Shown: piece by piece, positions 53,114 to 62,099 of the stretch | How positions within the stretch are numbered: the first letter of the stretch is position 1 | How the letters are laid out: each line of letters begins with the position of its first letter | Assembly (NCBI RefSeq): GCF_010731775.1 | Contig: NZ_AP022590.1 | Location: forward strand, 2,542,001-2,606,000 | DNA: 64,000 bases | DNA from: Mycobacterium mantenii | GTDB taxonomy: Bacteria > Actinomycetota > Actinomycetes > Mycobacteriales > Mycobacteriaceae | Direction: 5' to 3' | Made by a program: the position numbers and the translations under genes | Notes under the pieces: model-generated | Told to the model about the DNA's origin: nothing | The model's database searches: none | The model's input: the letters and a program-made list of their open reading frames with translations, nothing else

Positions 53114-54217
53114 CTACACGGCCACCAGGTCGTCGGCGTGCACGGCGGGCCTGCGCAGCTCACCGGGCAGTTCCGAGGTTGAGCGGCCCACCATGGTGGC
53201 CAGCTCGGTGGCGTCGTAAGCGACCACGCCACGGGCCACCAGCACCGCGTCCGGGCCGCGCAATTCGACGACGTCGCCGGCGTAGAACCTTCCCGACACC
53301 GCGGTGATCCCGGCGGGCAGCAACGAGCGGCGCTGCCGCACCACGGCGCGCACCGCGCCCTCGTCCAGGGCCAGTGCGCCGGCCGCCTCGGCGGCATAAC
53401 GCACCCAGAACCGCCGTGCTGACATCCGCACCGGTCGCGCGGCGAACACCGTGCCGACCGAAGCGTCGGTGAGCGCGGTAGCGGCGTCGGTTGCGGCCGC
53501 CAGCAATACCGGGACGCCCGCGTCGGCGGCGAGCAGCGCCGAGGACATCTTCGAGGTCATCCCGCCCGTGCCCAAATCGCTTCCGGGACCGGCGATTACG
53601 CCGATCAGATCCACGGAGCCCGACACCTCCGGGATGAACCGCGCGCCGTCGGACTTTCGCGGATCCGAGTCATAGAGCCCGTCGATGTCGGACAGCAAGA
53701 CCAGGGCCTCGGCGCCAACCAGGTGAGCCACCAGCGCCGAAAGCCGGTCGTTGTCGCCGAACCGGATCTCGTTGGTGGCCACGGTGTCGTTCTCGTTGAC
53801 GATGGCCACCGCGTGCAGTGCGCGCAGCCGGTCCAGCGTGCGCTGGGCGTTGGTGTGCTGGGCCCGCATCGAGATGTCGTGCGCGCTCAGCAGCACCTGC
53901 CCGACCGTGCGGCCATAGCGGGCGAACGCGGCACTCCACGAATTCACCAGGGCGACCTGACCGACGCTGGCCGCGGCCTGCTTTGTCGCCAAATCCCTGG
54001 GACGACGAGACAATCCGAGCGGCTCGATGCCGGCCGCAATGGCTCCCGACGACACGATGACGACGTCGGTACCCGCCTTCATCCGCGCCTCGATCGCATC
54101 GGCCAGCCCGGCCAGCCGGCCCGCGTCGAACACCCCGGCCGGGGTGGTCAGCGCGTTGGTCCCGACCTTGACCACCAGGCTGCGAGCATTGCGGATGACG
54201 TCGCGGTGGGGGCTCAC
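53114..54217 (-). CDS. proB: Glutamate 5-kinase
   Basis: 367 aa. The amino-acid-kinase domain ([34 protein letters not shown]) is followed by a C-terminal PUA domain from about residue 280. It phosphorylates glutamate to gamma-glutamyl phosphate, the step before ProA, and is normally feedback-inhibited by proline. The start is a GTG at 54217 whose bases overlap the obg stop (GTGA), so proB is translationally coupled to obg, an arrangement shared with M. tuberculosis (Rv2439c-Rv2440c). It is the last gene of the rplU-rpmA-obg-proB run. Confidence 0.93.
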   Translation of the reverse strand: MSPHRDVIRNARSLVVKVGTNALTTPAGVFDAGRLAGLADAIEARMKAGTDVVIVSSGAIAAGIEPLGLSRRPRDLATKQAAASVGQVALVNSWSAAFARYGRTVGQVLLSAHDISMRAQHTNAQRTLDRLRALHAVAIVNENDTVATNEIRFGDNDRLSALVAHLVGAEALVLLSDIDGLYDSDPRKSDGARFIPEVSGSVDLIGVIAGPGSDLGTGGMTSKMSSALLAADAGVPVLLAAATDAATALTDASVGTVFAARPVRMSARRFWVRYAAEAAGALALDEGAVRAVVRQRRSLLPAGITAVSGRFYAGDVVELRGPDAVLVARGVVAYDATELATMVGRSTSELPGELRRPAVHADDLVAV

Positions 54218-55662
54218 GACTCCTCACCGCGTTCGCGGCGCTGGCGCCGGGCGGCCTTACGTTCCGCCGCGCCGATACGCTCGGTACGCTCCAACCGTGC
54301 GTCGGTGCCGCGGCCCGACAAGGCAGCCTGTTGCCCTGCAGGCGTTTGCGGCTCCCAATCGAAAGTCATGTCCCCGATGGTCACTTCGCAACCCGGTCGC
54401 GCACCCAGCCGCAGCAACTCCTCTTCGACACCGAGGCGCGCCAGGCGGTCGGCGAGATATCCGACGGCCTCGTCGTTGTCGAAATTGGTCTGGCGGACCC
54501 AGCGTTCGGGCCGCGCGCCGCTGACGACGAAGGCGCCCGGCTGCTGAGAATCCGGCTCGACACTGAAGCCGCTGTCGTCGACGGGAACCGGGCGAATCAC
54601 CGGACGCCGCGGCACGATTTCGGGCTGGGCGGCCTGATAGTCCGAGATCATCTTCCACAGCCCGAAAATCAACGGCTGCAGACCCTCTCGCGTCACCGTT
54701 GACACCAGGAACACCGGCCAGCCACGCTCGGCGATCTCGTCACGAACGAATTCGGCGAGCTCGCGCGCCTCCGGCACGTCGATCTTGTTCAGTACCACCG
54801 CGCGGGGCCGCTCGGTGAGATCACCCAACGTCGCATCCCCTTGCAGGGTGGGCGTATACGCGGCGAGTTCGGCCTCCAACGCGTCGATATCGGAGATCGG
54901 GTCGCGGCCGGGTTCGGCAGTCGCGCAGTCGACGACATGCACCAGCACGGCGCATCGCTCGATGTGCCGGAGGAAATCCAGGCCCAGGCCGCGGCCCTGG
55001 GAGGCACCCGGGATCAGGCCGGGCACGTCGGCGACGGTGAAGGTGTGATCACCCGCCGACACCACGCCGAGGTTGGGAACCAGCGTGGTGAACGGGTAGT
55101 CGGCGATCTTGGGCTTGGCCGCCGAGATCGTGGACACCAGCGAAGATTTGCCGGCCGAGGGAAAGCCGATCAGGCCGGCGTCGGCGACAGTCTTGAGTTC
55201 CAGAGTCAGGTCGCGAGTCTGGCCCTGTTCGCCCAGCAGCGCAAAGCCGGGGGCCTTGCGTGCCCGCGATGCAAGAGCGGCGTTGCCCAGCCCACCGCGT
55301 CCACCCGCGGCGGCTTCGAAGCGGGTGCCCGCGCCGACCAGGTCGGCCAGCAACCGACCATTTTCGTCGAGGACGACGGTGCCGTCGGGCACCTTGACTT
55401 CCAGGTCGGCGCCGGCGGCGCCGTCGCGGTTATTGCCCATCCCCTGCTTGCCCGAGGGCGCGGAGACGTGCGGATGGAAATGGAAGTCGAGCAGGGTGTG
55501 CACCTGCGGATCGACGACGAAGACAATGCTGCCGCCGCGGCCGCCGTTGCCTCCGTCGGGGCCGCCGAGCGGCTTGAACTTCTCGCGATGGACCGACGCG
55601 CAGCCGTTACCCCCGGCACCGGCACGCGCATGGATGACGACGCGGTCGACGAACCGAGGCAT
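54214..55662 (-). CDS. obg: Obg GTPase (ribosome assembly and stress)
   Basis: 482 aa with the three Obg domains: a glycine-rich N-terminal fold ([22 protein letters not shown]), a GTPase domain with P-loop G-F-P-S-A-G-K-S-S and N-K-I-D, and a C-terminal OCT domain. A basic tail of about 40 residues follows. It binds the 50S subunit and guanine nucleotides. The ATG at 55662 (M-P-R-F-V-D-R-V) has GAGAGG at a good distance and matches the conserved N-terminus; an ATG five codons upstream is less likely. It lies downstream of rpmA by 60 bases and overlaps proB. Confidence 0.94.
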   Translation of the reverse strand: MPRFVDRVVIHARAGAGGNGCASVHREKFKPLGGPDGGNGGRGGSIVFVVDPQVHTLLDFHFHPHVSAPSGKQGMGNNRDGAAGADLEVKVPDGTVVLDENGRLLADLVGAGTRFEAAAGGRGGLGNAALASRARKAPGFALLGEQGQTRDLTLELKTVADAGLIGFPSAGKSSLVSTISAAKPKIADYPFTTLVPNLGVVSAGDHTFTVADVPGLIPGASQGRGLGLDFLRHIERCAVLVHVVDCATAEPGRDPISDIDALEAELAAYTPTLQGDATLGDLTERPRAVVLNKIDVPEARELAEFVRDEIAERGWPVFLVSTVTREGLQPLIFGLWKMISDYQAAQPEIVPRRPVIRPVPVDDSGFSVEPDSQQPGAFVVSGARPERWVRQTNFDNDEAVGYLADRLARLGVEEELLRLGARPGCEVTIGDMTFDWEPQTPAGQQAALSGRGTDARLERTERIGAAERKAARRQRRERGEES

Positions 55663-55722
55663 CGTGGGTCCTCTCACCTACCACCGGGCGCCGAAATCAC
55701 CGGGCTGGGCCCGGGAACACGG

Positions 55723-55989
55723 TCAGTCGGTGGCTTGCCCGGCGGCCACGATGTTGACGGTCTTGCGGCCGCGCTTGAGACCGAACTCGACGGCGCCGGC
55801 TTCCTTGGCGAACAACGTGTCGTCCCCGCCGCGCCCGACACCCACGCCCGGGTGGAACTTGGTGCCGCGCTGGCGAACGATGATCTCGCCCGCCTTGACG
55901 ACCTGGCCGCCGAATCGCTTCACACCCAGCCGCTGCGCGGCGGAATCGCGACCGTTGCGCGAGCTGGAAGCGCCCTTCTTGTGTGCCAT
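55723..55989 (-). CDS. rpmA: 50S ribosomal protein L27
   Basis: 88 aa, full-length L27. It begins [15 protein letters not shown], the N-terminal tail that reaches the peptidyl-transferase centre, so no leader peptide needs to be cleaved as in firmicutes. G-G-D-D-T-L-F-A follows. It is 13 bases downstream of rplU, in the usual rplU-rpmA-obg order. Confidence 0.97.
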   Translation of the reverse strand: MAHKKGASSSRNGRDSAAQRLGVKRFGGQVVKAGEIIVRQRGTKFHPGVGVGRGGDDTLFAKEAGAVEFGLKRGRKTVNIVAAGQATD

Positions 55990-56002
55990 GTCTTCGCCTC
56001 CG

Positions 56003-56314
56003 CTACTTGATTCCGGTGACCTTCAGGACCGTCAGCTGCTGACGGTGCCCCTGACGCTTGTGATAGCCGGTCTTGTTCCTGAACTTGTGGATACGGATTT
56101 TGGGGCCCTTGGTGTGCTCGAGGACCTCGCCGGTCACCGCGACCTTGGCCAGCGCGGCCGCGTCGGTGGTCACCTTGGCGCCGTCCACCACCAGGGCGAC
56201 CGGCAGCGACACGTTCGAGCCGGGCTCGGATTCGAGCTTCTCGACCTTGACCACGTCCCCGACGGCGACCTTGTACTGCTTGCCGCCGGTCTTCACGATT
56301 GCGTAGGTCGCCAT
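56003..56314 (-). CDS. rplU: 50S ribosomal protein L21
   Basis: 103 aa, full-length L21 ([14 protein letters not shown] at the start and [12 protein letters not shown] near the end). Start at 56314 with AGAAGGAGCAGGAG upstream. It is the first gene of rplU-rpmA-obg-proB. A good sigma-A promoter lies about 160 bases upstream (56475-56504), leaving a leader of about 150 bases. Confidence 0.97.
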   Translation of the reverse strand: MATYAIVKTGGKQYKVAVGDVVKVEKLESEPGSNVSLPVALVVDGAKVTTDAAALAKVAVTGEVLEHTKGPKIRIHKFRNKTGYHKRQGHRQQLTVLKVTGIK

Positions 56315-56474
56315 CGTCGCTCCTGCTCCTTCTTCTAACCGCTGCTCTGCGCGTCGCGCGCGAACCAGCCGCGGTGCACGTGGTGGGTCTGGGTTGCGGG
56401 CCTGCGCCGATTCCCCGGGAGTCCCGCTGCCGCCGGCCAAAGTTTTCCTCGCCCGGCCTGACGACAACTGTCCA

Positions 56475-56504
56475 AGGGTACGTGACCAGCGGCTACAGGG
56501 TCAA
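56475..56504 (-). promoter_or_regulatory. Sigma-A promoter of rplU-rpmA
   Basis: Minus-strand TTGACC (56499-56504) and TACCCT (56475-56480), 18 bases apart, lie in the 224 bases between the rne stop and the rplU start. Transcription would begin near 56468, giving a leader of roughly 154 bases that ends in the rplU ribosome-binding site. This makes the ribosomal protein genes independent of rne. Confidence 0.6.
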
Positions 56505-56538
56505 ACCGGACCCGGCCTTCGCCTGCCGGTCAGCCGGT

Positions 56539-59436
56539 TCAGTCCGCATGGATCGGCGGGCCGGCCGGCCTTCCCGCGGCGCGTCTGCGCCGGGGGCGTC
56601 CCGGGCCGGCCTGGTCGGCCACTGCAGAGCCCCGTCGGGCATCGGCGTCGTCGGAATCGTCGTCTTCGGTGTCCAAATCGTCGTCGTCGAGCTCGAGATC
56701 CTCGTCGTCGTCGCCGAGATCCTCTTCGTCATCGATATCCTCGTCGTCGAGGTCCTCGTCGTCATCCGCGTCATCGTCATCCGAGTCCTCGTCATCCGAG
56801 TCCTCGTCGTCGTCCTCGTCGTCATCCGAGTCCTCGTCGTCGGTGTCGTCGTAGTCCTCTTGGTCGTTGTCCTCGAAGTCCTCTTGGTCGGTGTCCCCGA
56901 CGTCGCCCGCGCGCGCCGCCTTCTCCTGGTCGAACTCCTCGGCGGTGTCCTCGGTGGTCTCGTCGGATTCCTCGCCGTCGGACGGCGTCGAGGAGCCGGC
57001 GGCCATCGCCTTGAACATCGGGTGCTCACCGGGAGCGTGGGTGGGCACCTTGGCCACCACCTGCTCTTCGGGCTTGTTCTTCTTGCGCCTGCCCCGGCGG
57101 CCACCCCCACCGGATTCGGACTTGCGCCCGTTCGACGGGGCCGAATCCACCGGGTCGGCGTGCAGCAGGATCCCGCGTCCGCCGCAGTTCGGACACGACG
57201 TCGAGAAGGCCTCGATCAGGCCGGTGCCCAACCGCTTGCGGGTCAGCTGGACCAGACCCAGCGACGTCACCTCGGACACCTGGTGGCGGGTGCGGTCGCG
57301 GGCCAGCGCCTCGGTCAGTCGCCGCAGCACCAGGTCGCGGTTGGACTCCAGCACCATGTCGATGAAGTCGATGACCACGATGCCGCCGATGTCGCGCAGC
57401 CGCAGCTGGCGGACGATCTCCTCGGCCGCCTCGAGGTTGTTCTTGGTGACCGTCTGCTCGAGGTTGCCCCCGGATCCGGTGAACTTGCCGGTGTTGACGT
57501 CGACCACCGTCATGGCCTCGGTGCGGTCGATGACCAGCGTGCCGCCCGACGGCAGCCACACCTTGCGCTCCATCGCCTTGGCCAACTGCTCATCGATGCG
57601 ATGCACCGCGAACACGTCCGGCCCGGCCTGCCCCTCCGGCCCGGCGGGCGGCTCGTACTTCGTCAGCTTCGAAACCAAGTCGGGGGCAACGGAATTCACG
57701 TAGTCGTTGATCGTGGTCCAGGCTTCGTCACCGGAGACGACCAGGCCGGCGAAGTCCTCGTTGAACAGGTCGCGGATGACCTTGACCAGCACATCGGGCT
57801 CTTCGTAGAGAGCCACCGCGGCGCCGGCCGCCTTCTCCTTGATCTCGATCGCCTTGGCTTCGATCTGCTTCCAGCGCTCCTGCAGGCGGGTGACGTCGCT
57901 CCGGATGTCCTCTTCTTTGACGCCCTCGGACGCGGTCCGGATGATCACCCCGGCGTCGGATGGCACCACTTCGCGCAGGATCTCCTTGAGTCGCTGGCGT
58001 TCGGTGTCGGGCAGCTTGCGGCTGATCCCGGTCGACGACGCGCCCGGCACATAGACCAGGTAGCGACCCGCCAGCGACACCTGCGTGGTGAGCCGTGCGC
58101 CCTTGTGCCCGACCGGGTCCTTGCTGACCTGGACGACGACGTAGTCGCCGGGTTTGAGCGCCTGCTCGATCTTGCGGTCCGATCCGCCGAGTCCGGCGGC
58201 CTCCCAGTTGACCTCGCCGGCGTAGAGCACGCCGTTGCGGCCGCGGCCGATGTCGACGAACGCCGCCTCCATCGAGGGCAACACGTTCTGCACGATGCCC
58301 AGGTAGACGTTGCCCACCAGGGAGGCCGACGCGGCCGACGTGACGAAGTGTTCGACGACGATGCCGTCCTCGAGCACCGCGATCTGGGTGTAGCGCGACC
58401 CCTGATGCGGCTGCTCGGTGCGGACCCGGTCGCGCACGACCATCATCCGCTCGACGGCCTCGCGGCGCGCCAGGAATTCGGCCTCGCTCAGCACCGGGGG
58501 GCGGCGCCGTCCGGCGTCGCGGCCGTCCCGGCGCCGTTGCCGCTTGGCCTCCAGCCGGGTGGAGCCGTTGATGCCCTTGATCTCGTTGTTCGGGCCGCCG
58601 GAGTCGTCTCCGCCGGCCTTGCCGTTGCGTGGCGGCCGCTCGTGCACCACCGTGTTGGGCGGGTCGTCGGGCGATGACCCCTCGTCGTTGTCGTCGCCCG
58701 ATCCGGATTTGCGCCGGCGGCGCCTCCGGCGGCGACGGCTGCCGCCGTCGCCCGAGCCGTCGTCACCATTGTCGGAGTCGTCCGCGTCATCGGAGTCGTC
58801 GGAGTCTTGGCCGTCGGAGTCCTCGGAATCGGCGGAGTCCGCCTGAGCGCCCTTCTTGCCCCGCGGTTGCACCTCGTCGTCGTCGCCGTCGTCGCCCTGG
58901 CCGTCGGGTCCGCCCTGCTCACCGCGCCCGCGGCCACGACCGCGGCGGCCGCGGCGCCGACGCCGGTTCGACGGCCGGTCGGCCTGCTCGTCGTCGTCGC
59001 CGTCGGAGTCGTCGGAGTCGTCGGAGTCGTCGGAGCTGTCGTCGGTGCCGGCCTCCTCGCGGGGGTCGATCGGCTGCGGCGCGACGAACAGCGGCATGTA
59101 GTGCGGCCGCTCGGCGGCGCTGTCCGGGGTCTCGAGCATCAGCCGGGATTCGGGTTCGCCCTCCGCGGCGGCTTTCACTTCGGCGCTGTCCGCGTTCTCC
59201 GCGCCTGCCGGAGGCTGCGCGGCTGCCAGCAGGTCCCGTACCCGGACCGCGTCGTCACGGTCCACGGTGGAGTGTGCGCTGCGGATGCGCCCGTCCAGCT
59301 CGCTCAGCGCGTCCAGCACCCGCTTGCTGGTGGTTCCCAGCGTTCTGGCCAGCGAATGAACTCTCAGGCGGTCCGGCAGTTCCCCAGGCCGAGTCGATTC
59401 TTCTGATGGGTCTGCAGTCGGTGCACCGTCTACCAC
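56539..59436 (-). CDS. rne: Ribonuclease E/G
   Basis: 965 aa, essential endoribonuclease of the RNase E/G family, which starts mRNA decay and processes rRNA. An N-terminal IF2-N-like segment and a long disordered acidic and basic region (about 90-320) precede the catalytic core. The core holds an S1 domain (about 345-440), V-D-V-N-T-G and I-D690-F-I-D-M metal sites, and the zinc link Cys748 and Cys751 (C-P-N-C-G-G). A C-terminal scaffold contains an almost pure Asp/Glu/Ser tract (about 850-940). Putting unstructured scaffold on both sides of the core is the mycobacterial arrangement. The start is GTG 59436 with GAGGAG 5 bases before it. The promoter candidate is at 59684-59689. Confidence 0.93.
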   Translation of the reverse strand: MVDGAPTADPSEESTRPGELPDRLRVHSLARTLGTTSKRVLDALSELDGRIRSAHSTVDRDDAVRVRDLLAAAQPPAGAENADSAEVKAAAEGEPESRLMLETPDSAAERPHYMPLFVAPQPIDPREEAGTDDSSDDSDDSDDSDGDDDEQADRPSNRRRRRGRRGRGRGRGEQGGPDGQGDDGDDDEVQPRGKKGAQADSADSEDSDGQDSDDSDDADDSDNGDDGSGDGGSRRRRRRRRRKSGSGDDNDEGSSPDDPPNTVVHERPPRNGKAGGDDSGGPNNEIKGINGSTRLEAKRQRRRDGRDAGRRRPPVLSEAEFLARREAVERMMVVRDRVRTEQPHQGSRYTQIAVLEDGIVVEHFVTSAASASLVGNVYLGIVQNVLPSMEAAFVDIGRGRNGVLYAGEVNWEAAGLGGSDRKIEQALKPGDYVVVQVSKDPVGHKGARLTTQVSLAGRYLVYVPGASSTGISRKLPDTERQRLKEILREVVPSDAGVIIRTASEGVKEEDIRSDVTRLQERWKQIEAKAIEIKEKAAGAAVALYEEPDVLVKVIRDLFNEDFAGLVVSGDEAWTTINDYVNSVAPDLVSKLTKYEPPAGPEGQAGPDVFAVHRIDEQLAKAMERKVWLPSGGTLVIDRTEAMTVVDVNTGKFTGSGGNLEQTVTKNNLEAAEEIVRQLRLRDIGGIVVIDFIDMVLESNRDLVLRRLTEALARDRTRHQVSEVTSLGLVQLTRKRLGTGLIEAFSTSCPNCGGRGILLHADPVDSAPSNGRKSESGGGGRRGRRKKNKPEEQVVAKVPTHAPGEHPMFKAMAAGSSTPSDGEESDETTEDTAEEFDQEKAARAGDVGDTDQEDFEDNDQEDYDDTDDEDSDDDEDDDEDSDDEDSDDDDADDDEDLDDEDIDDEEDLGDDDEDLELDDDDLDTEDDDSDDADARRGSAVADQAGPGRPRRRRAAGRPAGPPIHAD
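56665..56890. repeat. Low-complexity GTC/CTC-rich repeats encoding the acidic tail of RNase E
   Basis: The plus strand shows repeated units such as CATCCGAGTCCTCGTC and GTCGTCGTCCTCGTC, imperfect tandem copies of 15 to 18 bases. On the coding (minus) strand they give Asp/Glu/Ser runs. Similar but shorter blocks occur at 58750-58840 and 58980-59045 in the N-terminal scaffold. Such tracts are prone to length change by slippage. Confidence 0.7.
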
Positions 59437-59779
59437 GTATTCTCCTCAAGCCCCCGGGCGCGTCGTTGCGACGCGGCCACGCGAGGGCTTCGCTATGGGC
59501 CCGGGTCACTTCTTCCCGGGCTTGTGATGGTCTCGCCCCGAGCGGCCCAGGTAAGAACCCACTCGGCGCCGTGCTGAATGACGGCCTGACATGCAGCGAA
59601 CCAAGGCGACGGGGCTATGGTCGCGCTTGTCTAAGTCTTCATTCGGGTGTCTGACGCCGGTCCGGCGACGTTCACCCGAAACCAGTATCCCACATCACGT
59701 CGCGGGCCCAGCCACACCTGATGCAGACGGCGTCAGCAAAGCCGCTCGGAATGCCGCCGCGGGCGCTATCGCCGCAGCT
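59437..59779 (-). other. 343-base region holding the rne leader and promoter
   Basis: No gene is supported here. A minus-strand -10-like GATACT at 59684-59689 would start transcription near 59677, giving a leader of about 240 bases. That is close to the long rne leader (about 236 bases) I recall for M. smegmatis. Within it, GCGTCG-TTG-CGACGC (59460-59474) is a perfect 6-base-stem hairpin just before the GAGGAG ribosome-binding site, and CCCGGG-rich arms flank it. RNase E autoregulates through its leader in enterobacteria, and the same may hold here. No convincing -35 is seen. Confidence 0.5.
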
Positions 59780-60190
59780 CTAAGCGTTGGGGAACCAGAG
59801 CGCGAGCTCCCGCTTCGCGGACTCGATCGAGTCGGACCCGTGCACCAGGTTGAACTGCGTCTCAAGGCCGAAATCGCCGCGGATCGTGCCGGGGATCGCC
59901 TTCTCCACCGGGTCGGTACCACCCGCGAGCTGCCGAAACGCTGCGATCGCCCGGGGCCCCTCCACGATGGCCGCCACCACCGGTCCCGAGGTGATGAACT
60001 CCAGCAGAGACTCGAAGAAGGGCTTGCCCTCGTGTTCCGCGTAGTGCTGGGCGGCGAGGTCGCGGCTGACGGACCGGAGCTCCAGCGCGGTGACGGCGAG
60101 GCCTTTGCGCTCGATGCGGCCGATGATCTCCCCCACCAGCTGCCGCTGGACGCCATCGGGCTTGATCACTACCAATGTCCGTTCGGTCAC
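59780..60190 (-). CDS. ndk: Nucleoside diphosphate kinase
   Basis: 136 aa, the exact length of M. tuberculosis NdkA. The phosphorylated His117 lies in N-L-V-H-G-S-D-S, and I-K-P-D-G-V-Q-R near the start and R-G-D-F are family marks. It transfers the terminal phosphate of ATP to other nucleoside diphosphates. Start is the GTG at 60190 ([11 protein letters not shown]); the longer open frame is an artefact of high GC. It lies 77 bases downstream of the DUF4233 gene. Confidence 0.95.
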   Translation of the reverse strand: MTERTLVVIKPDGVQRQLVGEIIGRIERKGLAVTALELRSVSRDLAAQHYAEHEGKPFFESLLEFITSGPVVAAIVEGPRAIAAFRQLAGGTDPVEKAIPGTIRGDFGLETQFNLVHGSDSIESAKRELALWFPNA

Positions 60191-60267
60191 GGCGGACAGA
60201 GTACATAATCCCGCGCCCCGGGGTCGGGCGACGGCGGCCGGGCCCGCGACACCCGCCCTATCGCGTC

Positions 60268-60648
60268 CTATCCCTGCCTGCGCCGGACCTCGGCCCGGAA
60301 GTAGGCGATCAGGCCCCACAGCCCGGTGAACAGCAAGCCGATGAACCCGACCCCGGGGTAGACCACGAAGCCGGCGAGCAGGATCACCTGCACGCCCAGG
60401 TTGGCCCAGATCGCCCAGGGTTTGCGCTGCACCCCGGCCATCAGGATCAGCAGGACGGCCAGCCCGATCAGGTAGACCAGCGACGCGGTCGTCAGGCCGC
60501 CGCCGACCGCGCCCACCACCGGGATGGCCAGCAGCACCACGATCGCTTCCAGGAACAGCGTCAGGGCCATCACGGCGCCGAAGCTTCGCCACGGGTCAGC
60601 CGGTGACGCCGGGACCTGCTCCTCGGGGTTGTCGGGAACGTCACTCAT
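60268..60648 (-). CDS. DUF4233-family small membrane protein
   Basis: 126 aa. About 20 hydrophilic residues (P-E-E-Q-V-P-A-S-P) are followed by four hydrophobic helices (roughly 26-48, 52-72, 78-94 and 96-113) and a basic C-terminus (R-A-E-V-R-R-R-Q-G). It is the Rv2446c orthologue by position. The family is conserved between folC and ndk in actinobacteria, but its function is unknown. The ATG at 60648 overlaps the folC stop by 4 bases, so it is translated with folC. Confidence 0.85.
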   Translation of the reverse strand: MSDVPDNPEEQVPASPADPWRSFGAVMALTLFLEAIVVLLAIPVVGAVGGGLTTASLVYLIGLAVLLILMAGVQRKPWAIWANLGVQVILLAGFVVYPGVGFIGLLFTGLWGLIAYFRAEVRRRQG

Positions 60649-62099
60649 TGCGGGTCACGCCCAAACAGCGTTCGCGCCGCCCCGGCGGTGACCACCGAGC
60701 CGGTGATGACGATCCCGGTCCCGGAGAACGCTTCGGCCGGCCCGTCGGCCGCGGCGTCATCCACCAAAGCGGTCGCGACGTCGATGGCGTCGCGAAGGTT
60801 TTCGGCGGTGCTCACCCGGTCGGGTCCGAACCGCTCGCGCGCCGCCAGGGCCAGCGATTCGACGTCGAGCGCGCGCGGGGATCCGTTGTGGGTCACCACG
60901 ACGGCGTCGAACACCGGCTGCAACGCGGCGAGGATCCCGTCGACGTCCTTGTCGGCGAGCACGCCGAGCACCCCGACGAGGTAGCGGAAGTCGAATTCGC
61001 CGGCCAGGGCCTGCGCGAGCGCGGCCGCGCCGGCGGGATTGTGGGCGGCGTCGATGAACACCGTCGGCGCGCTGCGCATCCGCTCCAGCCGGCCCGGGCT
61101 GGCGACGGCGGCGAAACCGGCACGAACCGCCTCGACGTCGAGCTGCCGCTGCGCACCGGCGCCGAAGAATGCCTCAACCGCCGCGAGGGCCAAAACGGCG
61201 TTGTGCGCCTGGTGTTCGCCGTGCAGCGGCAGGTAGACATCGGAATACACCCCGCCCAGGCCCTGCAGCTGCAGCACCTGCCCGCCGATGGCGACCTGGC
61301 GGTCCAGCACGGCGAACTCCGAATCCTCGCGGGCCACCGCGGCATCGGCCTGCACGGTTTGCGCCAACAGCACTTCCATCGCCTCGGGGGCCTGACGCCC
61401 TATGACCGCGACGGTATCGGGTGCGCCGTCGGGAGCCCTGGTGATGATCCCGGCCTTCTCCCCCGCGATGCCGGCGAGATCGTCGCCCAGGTATTCGACG
61501 TGGTCGATGGAGATCGGGGTGATGACCGCTACCGGGGCGTTGATCACGTTGGTGGCATCCCAGCGTCCGCCCATTCCCACCTCGACCACGGCGACGTCGA
61601 CGGGGGCGTCGGCGAACGCGGCGAACGCCATCGCGGTCAGCACCTCGAACTTGCTCATCGCGGGTCCGCCGTCGGCTTGCGACTGCGCGTCGACCATCTG
61701 GACGAACGGCTCGATCTCGCGGTAGGTCGCCACGTACTGGGCCGGGCTGATCGGCTTGGAGTCGATCGAAATGCGTTCCACCGCCGATTGCAGGTGCGGG
61801 CTGGTGGTGCGCCCGGTGCGCCGATGCAGCGCGGTGATGAGCGCGTCGATCATCCTCGCCACCGAGGTCTTGCCGTTGGTGCCGGCGATGTGGATCGACG
61901 GGTAGGCCAGTTGCGGTGAGCCCAGCAAGTCCATCAACGCGCTGATCCGGGTCAGGCTCGGCTCGATCTTGGTCTCCGGCCAGCGCTGGTCCAGCAGGTG
62001 CTCGACCTGCAGCAACGACGCGATTTCGTCCGGGGTGGGGGCCGCGTCGGGAACCGCGTCGGGAAGCTCGTCCTGCGGCCACTCGGGCGGATCGGTCAC
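60645..62099 (-). CDS. folC: Folylpolyglutamate / dihydrofolate synthase
   Basis: 484 aa Mur-ligase-fold enzyme that attaches glutamates to folates (and in many bacteria joins dihydropteroate to glutamate). ATP-binding loop I-A-G-T-N-G-K-T-S, the folate-loop region [12 protein letters not shown] and [14 protein letters not shown] are visible. The C-terminal domain has D-A-A-H-N-P-A-G. The start is GTG 62099, overlapping the valS stop (GTGA); the in-frame extension into valS is not real. It forms a tight valS-folC-DUF4233 operon as in M. tuberculosis. Confidence 0.93.
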   Translation of the reverse strand: MTDPPEWPQDELPDAVPDAAPTPDEIASLLQVEHLLDQRWPETKIEPSLTRISALMDLLGSPQLAYPSIHIAGTNGKTSVARMIDALITALHRRTGRTTSPHLQSAVERISIDSKPISPAQYVATYREIEPFVQMVDAQSQADGGPAMSKFEVLTAMAFAAFADAPVDVAVVEVGMGGRWDATNVINAPVAVITPISIDHVEYLGDDLAGIAGEKAGIITRAPDGAPDTVAVIGRQAPEAMEVLLAQTVQADAAVAREDSEFAVLDRQVAIGGQVLQLQGLGGVYSDVYLPLHGEHQAHNAVLALAAVEAFFGAGAQRQLDVEAVRAGFAAVASPGRLERMRSAPTVFIDAAHNPAGAAALAQALAGEFDFRYLVGVLGVLADKDVDGILAALQPVFDAVVVTHNGSPRALDVESLALAARERFGPDRVSTAENLRDAIDVATALVDDAAADGPAEAFSGTGIVITGSVVTAGAARTLFGRDPQ

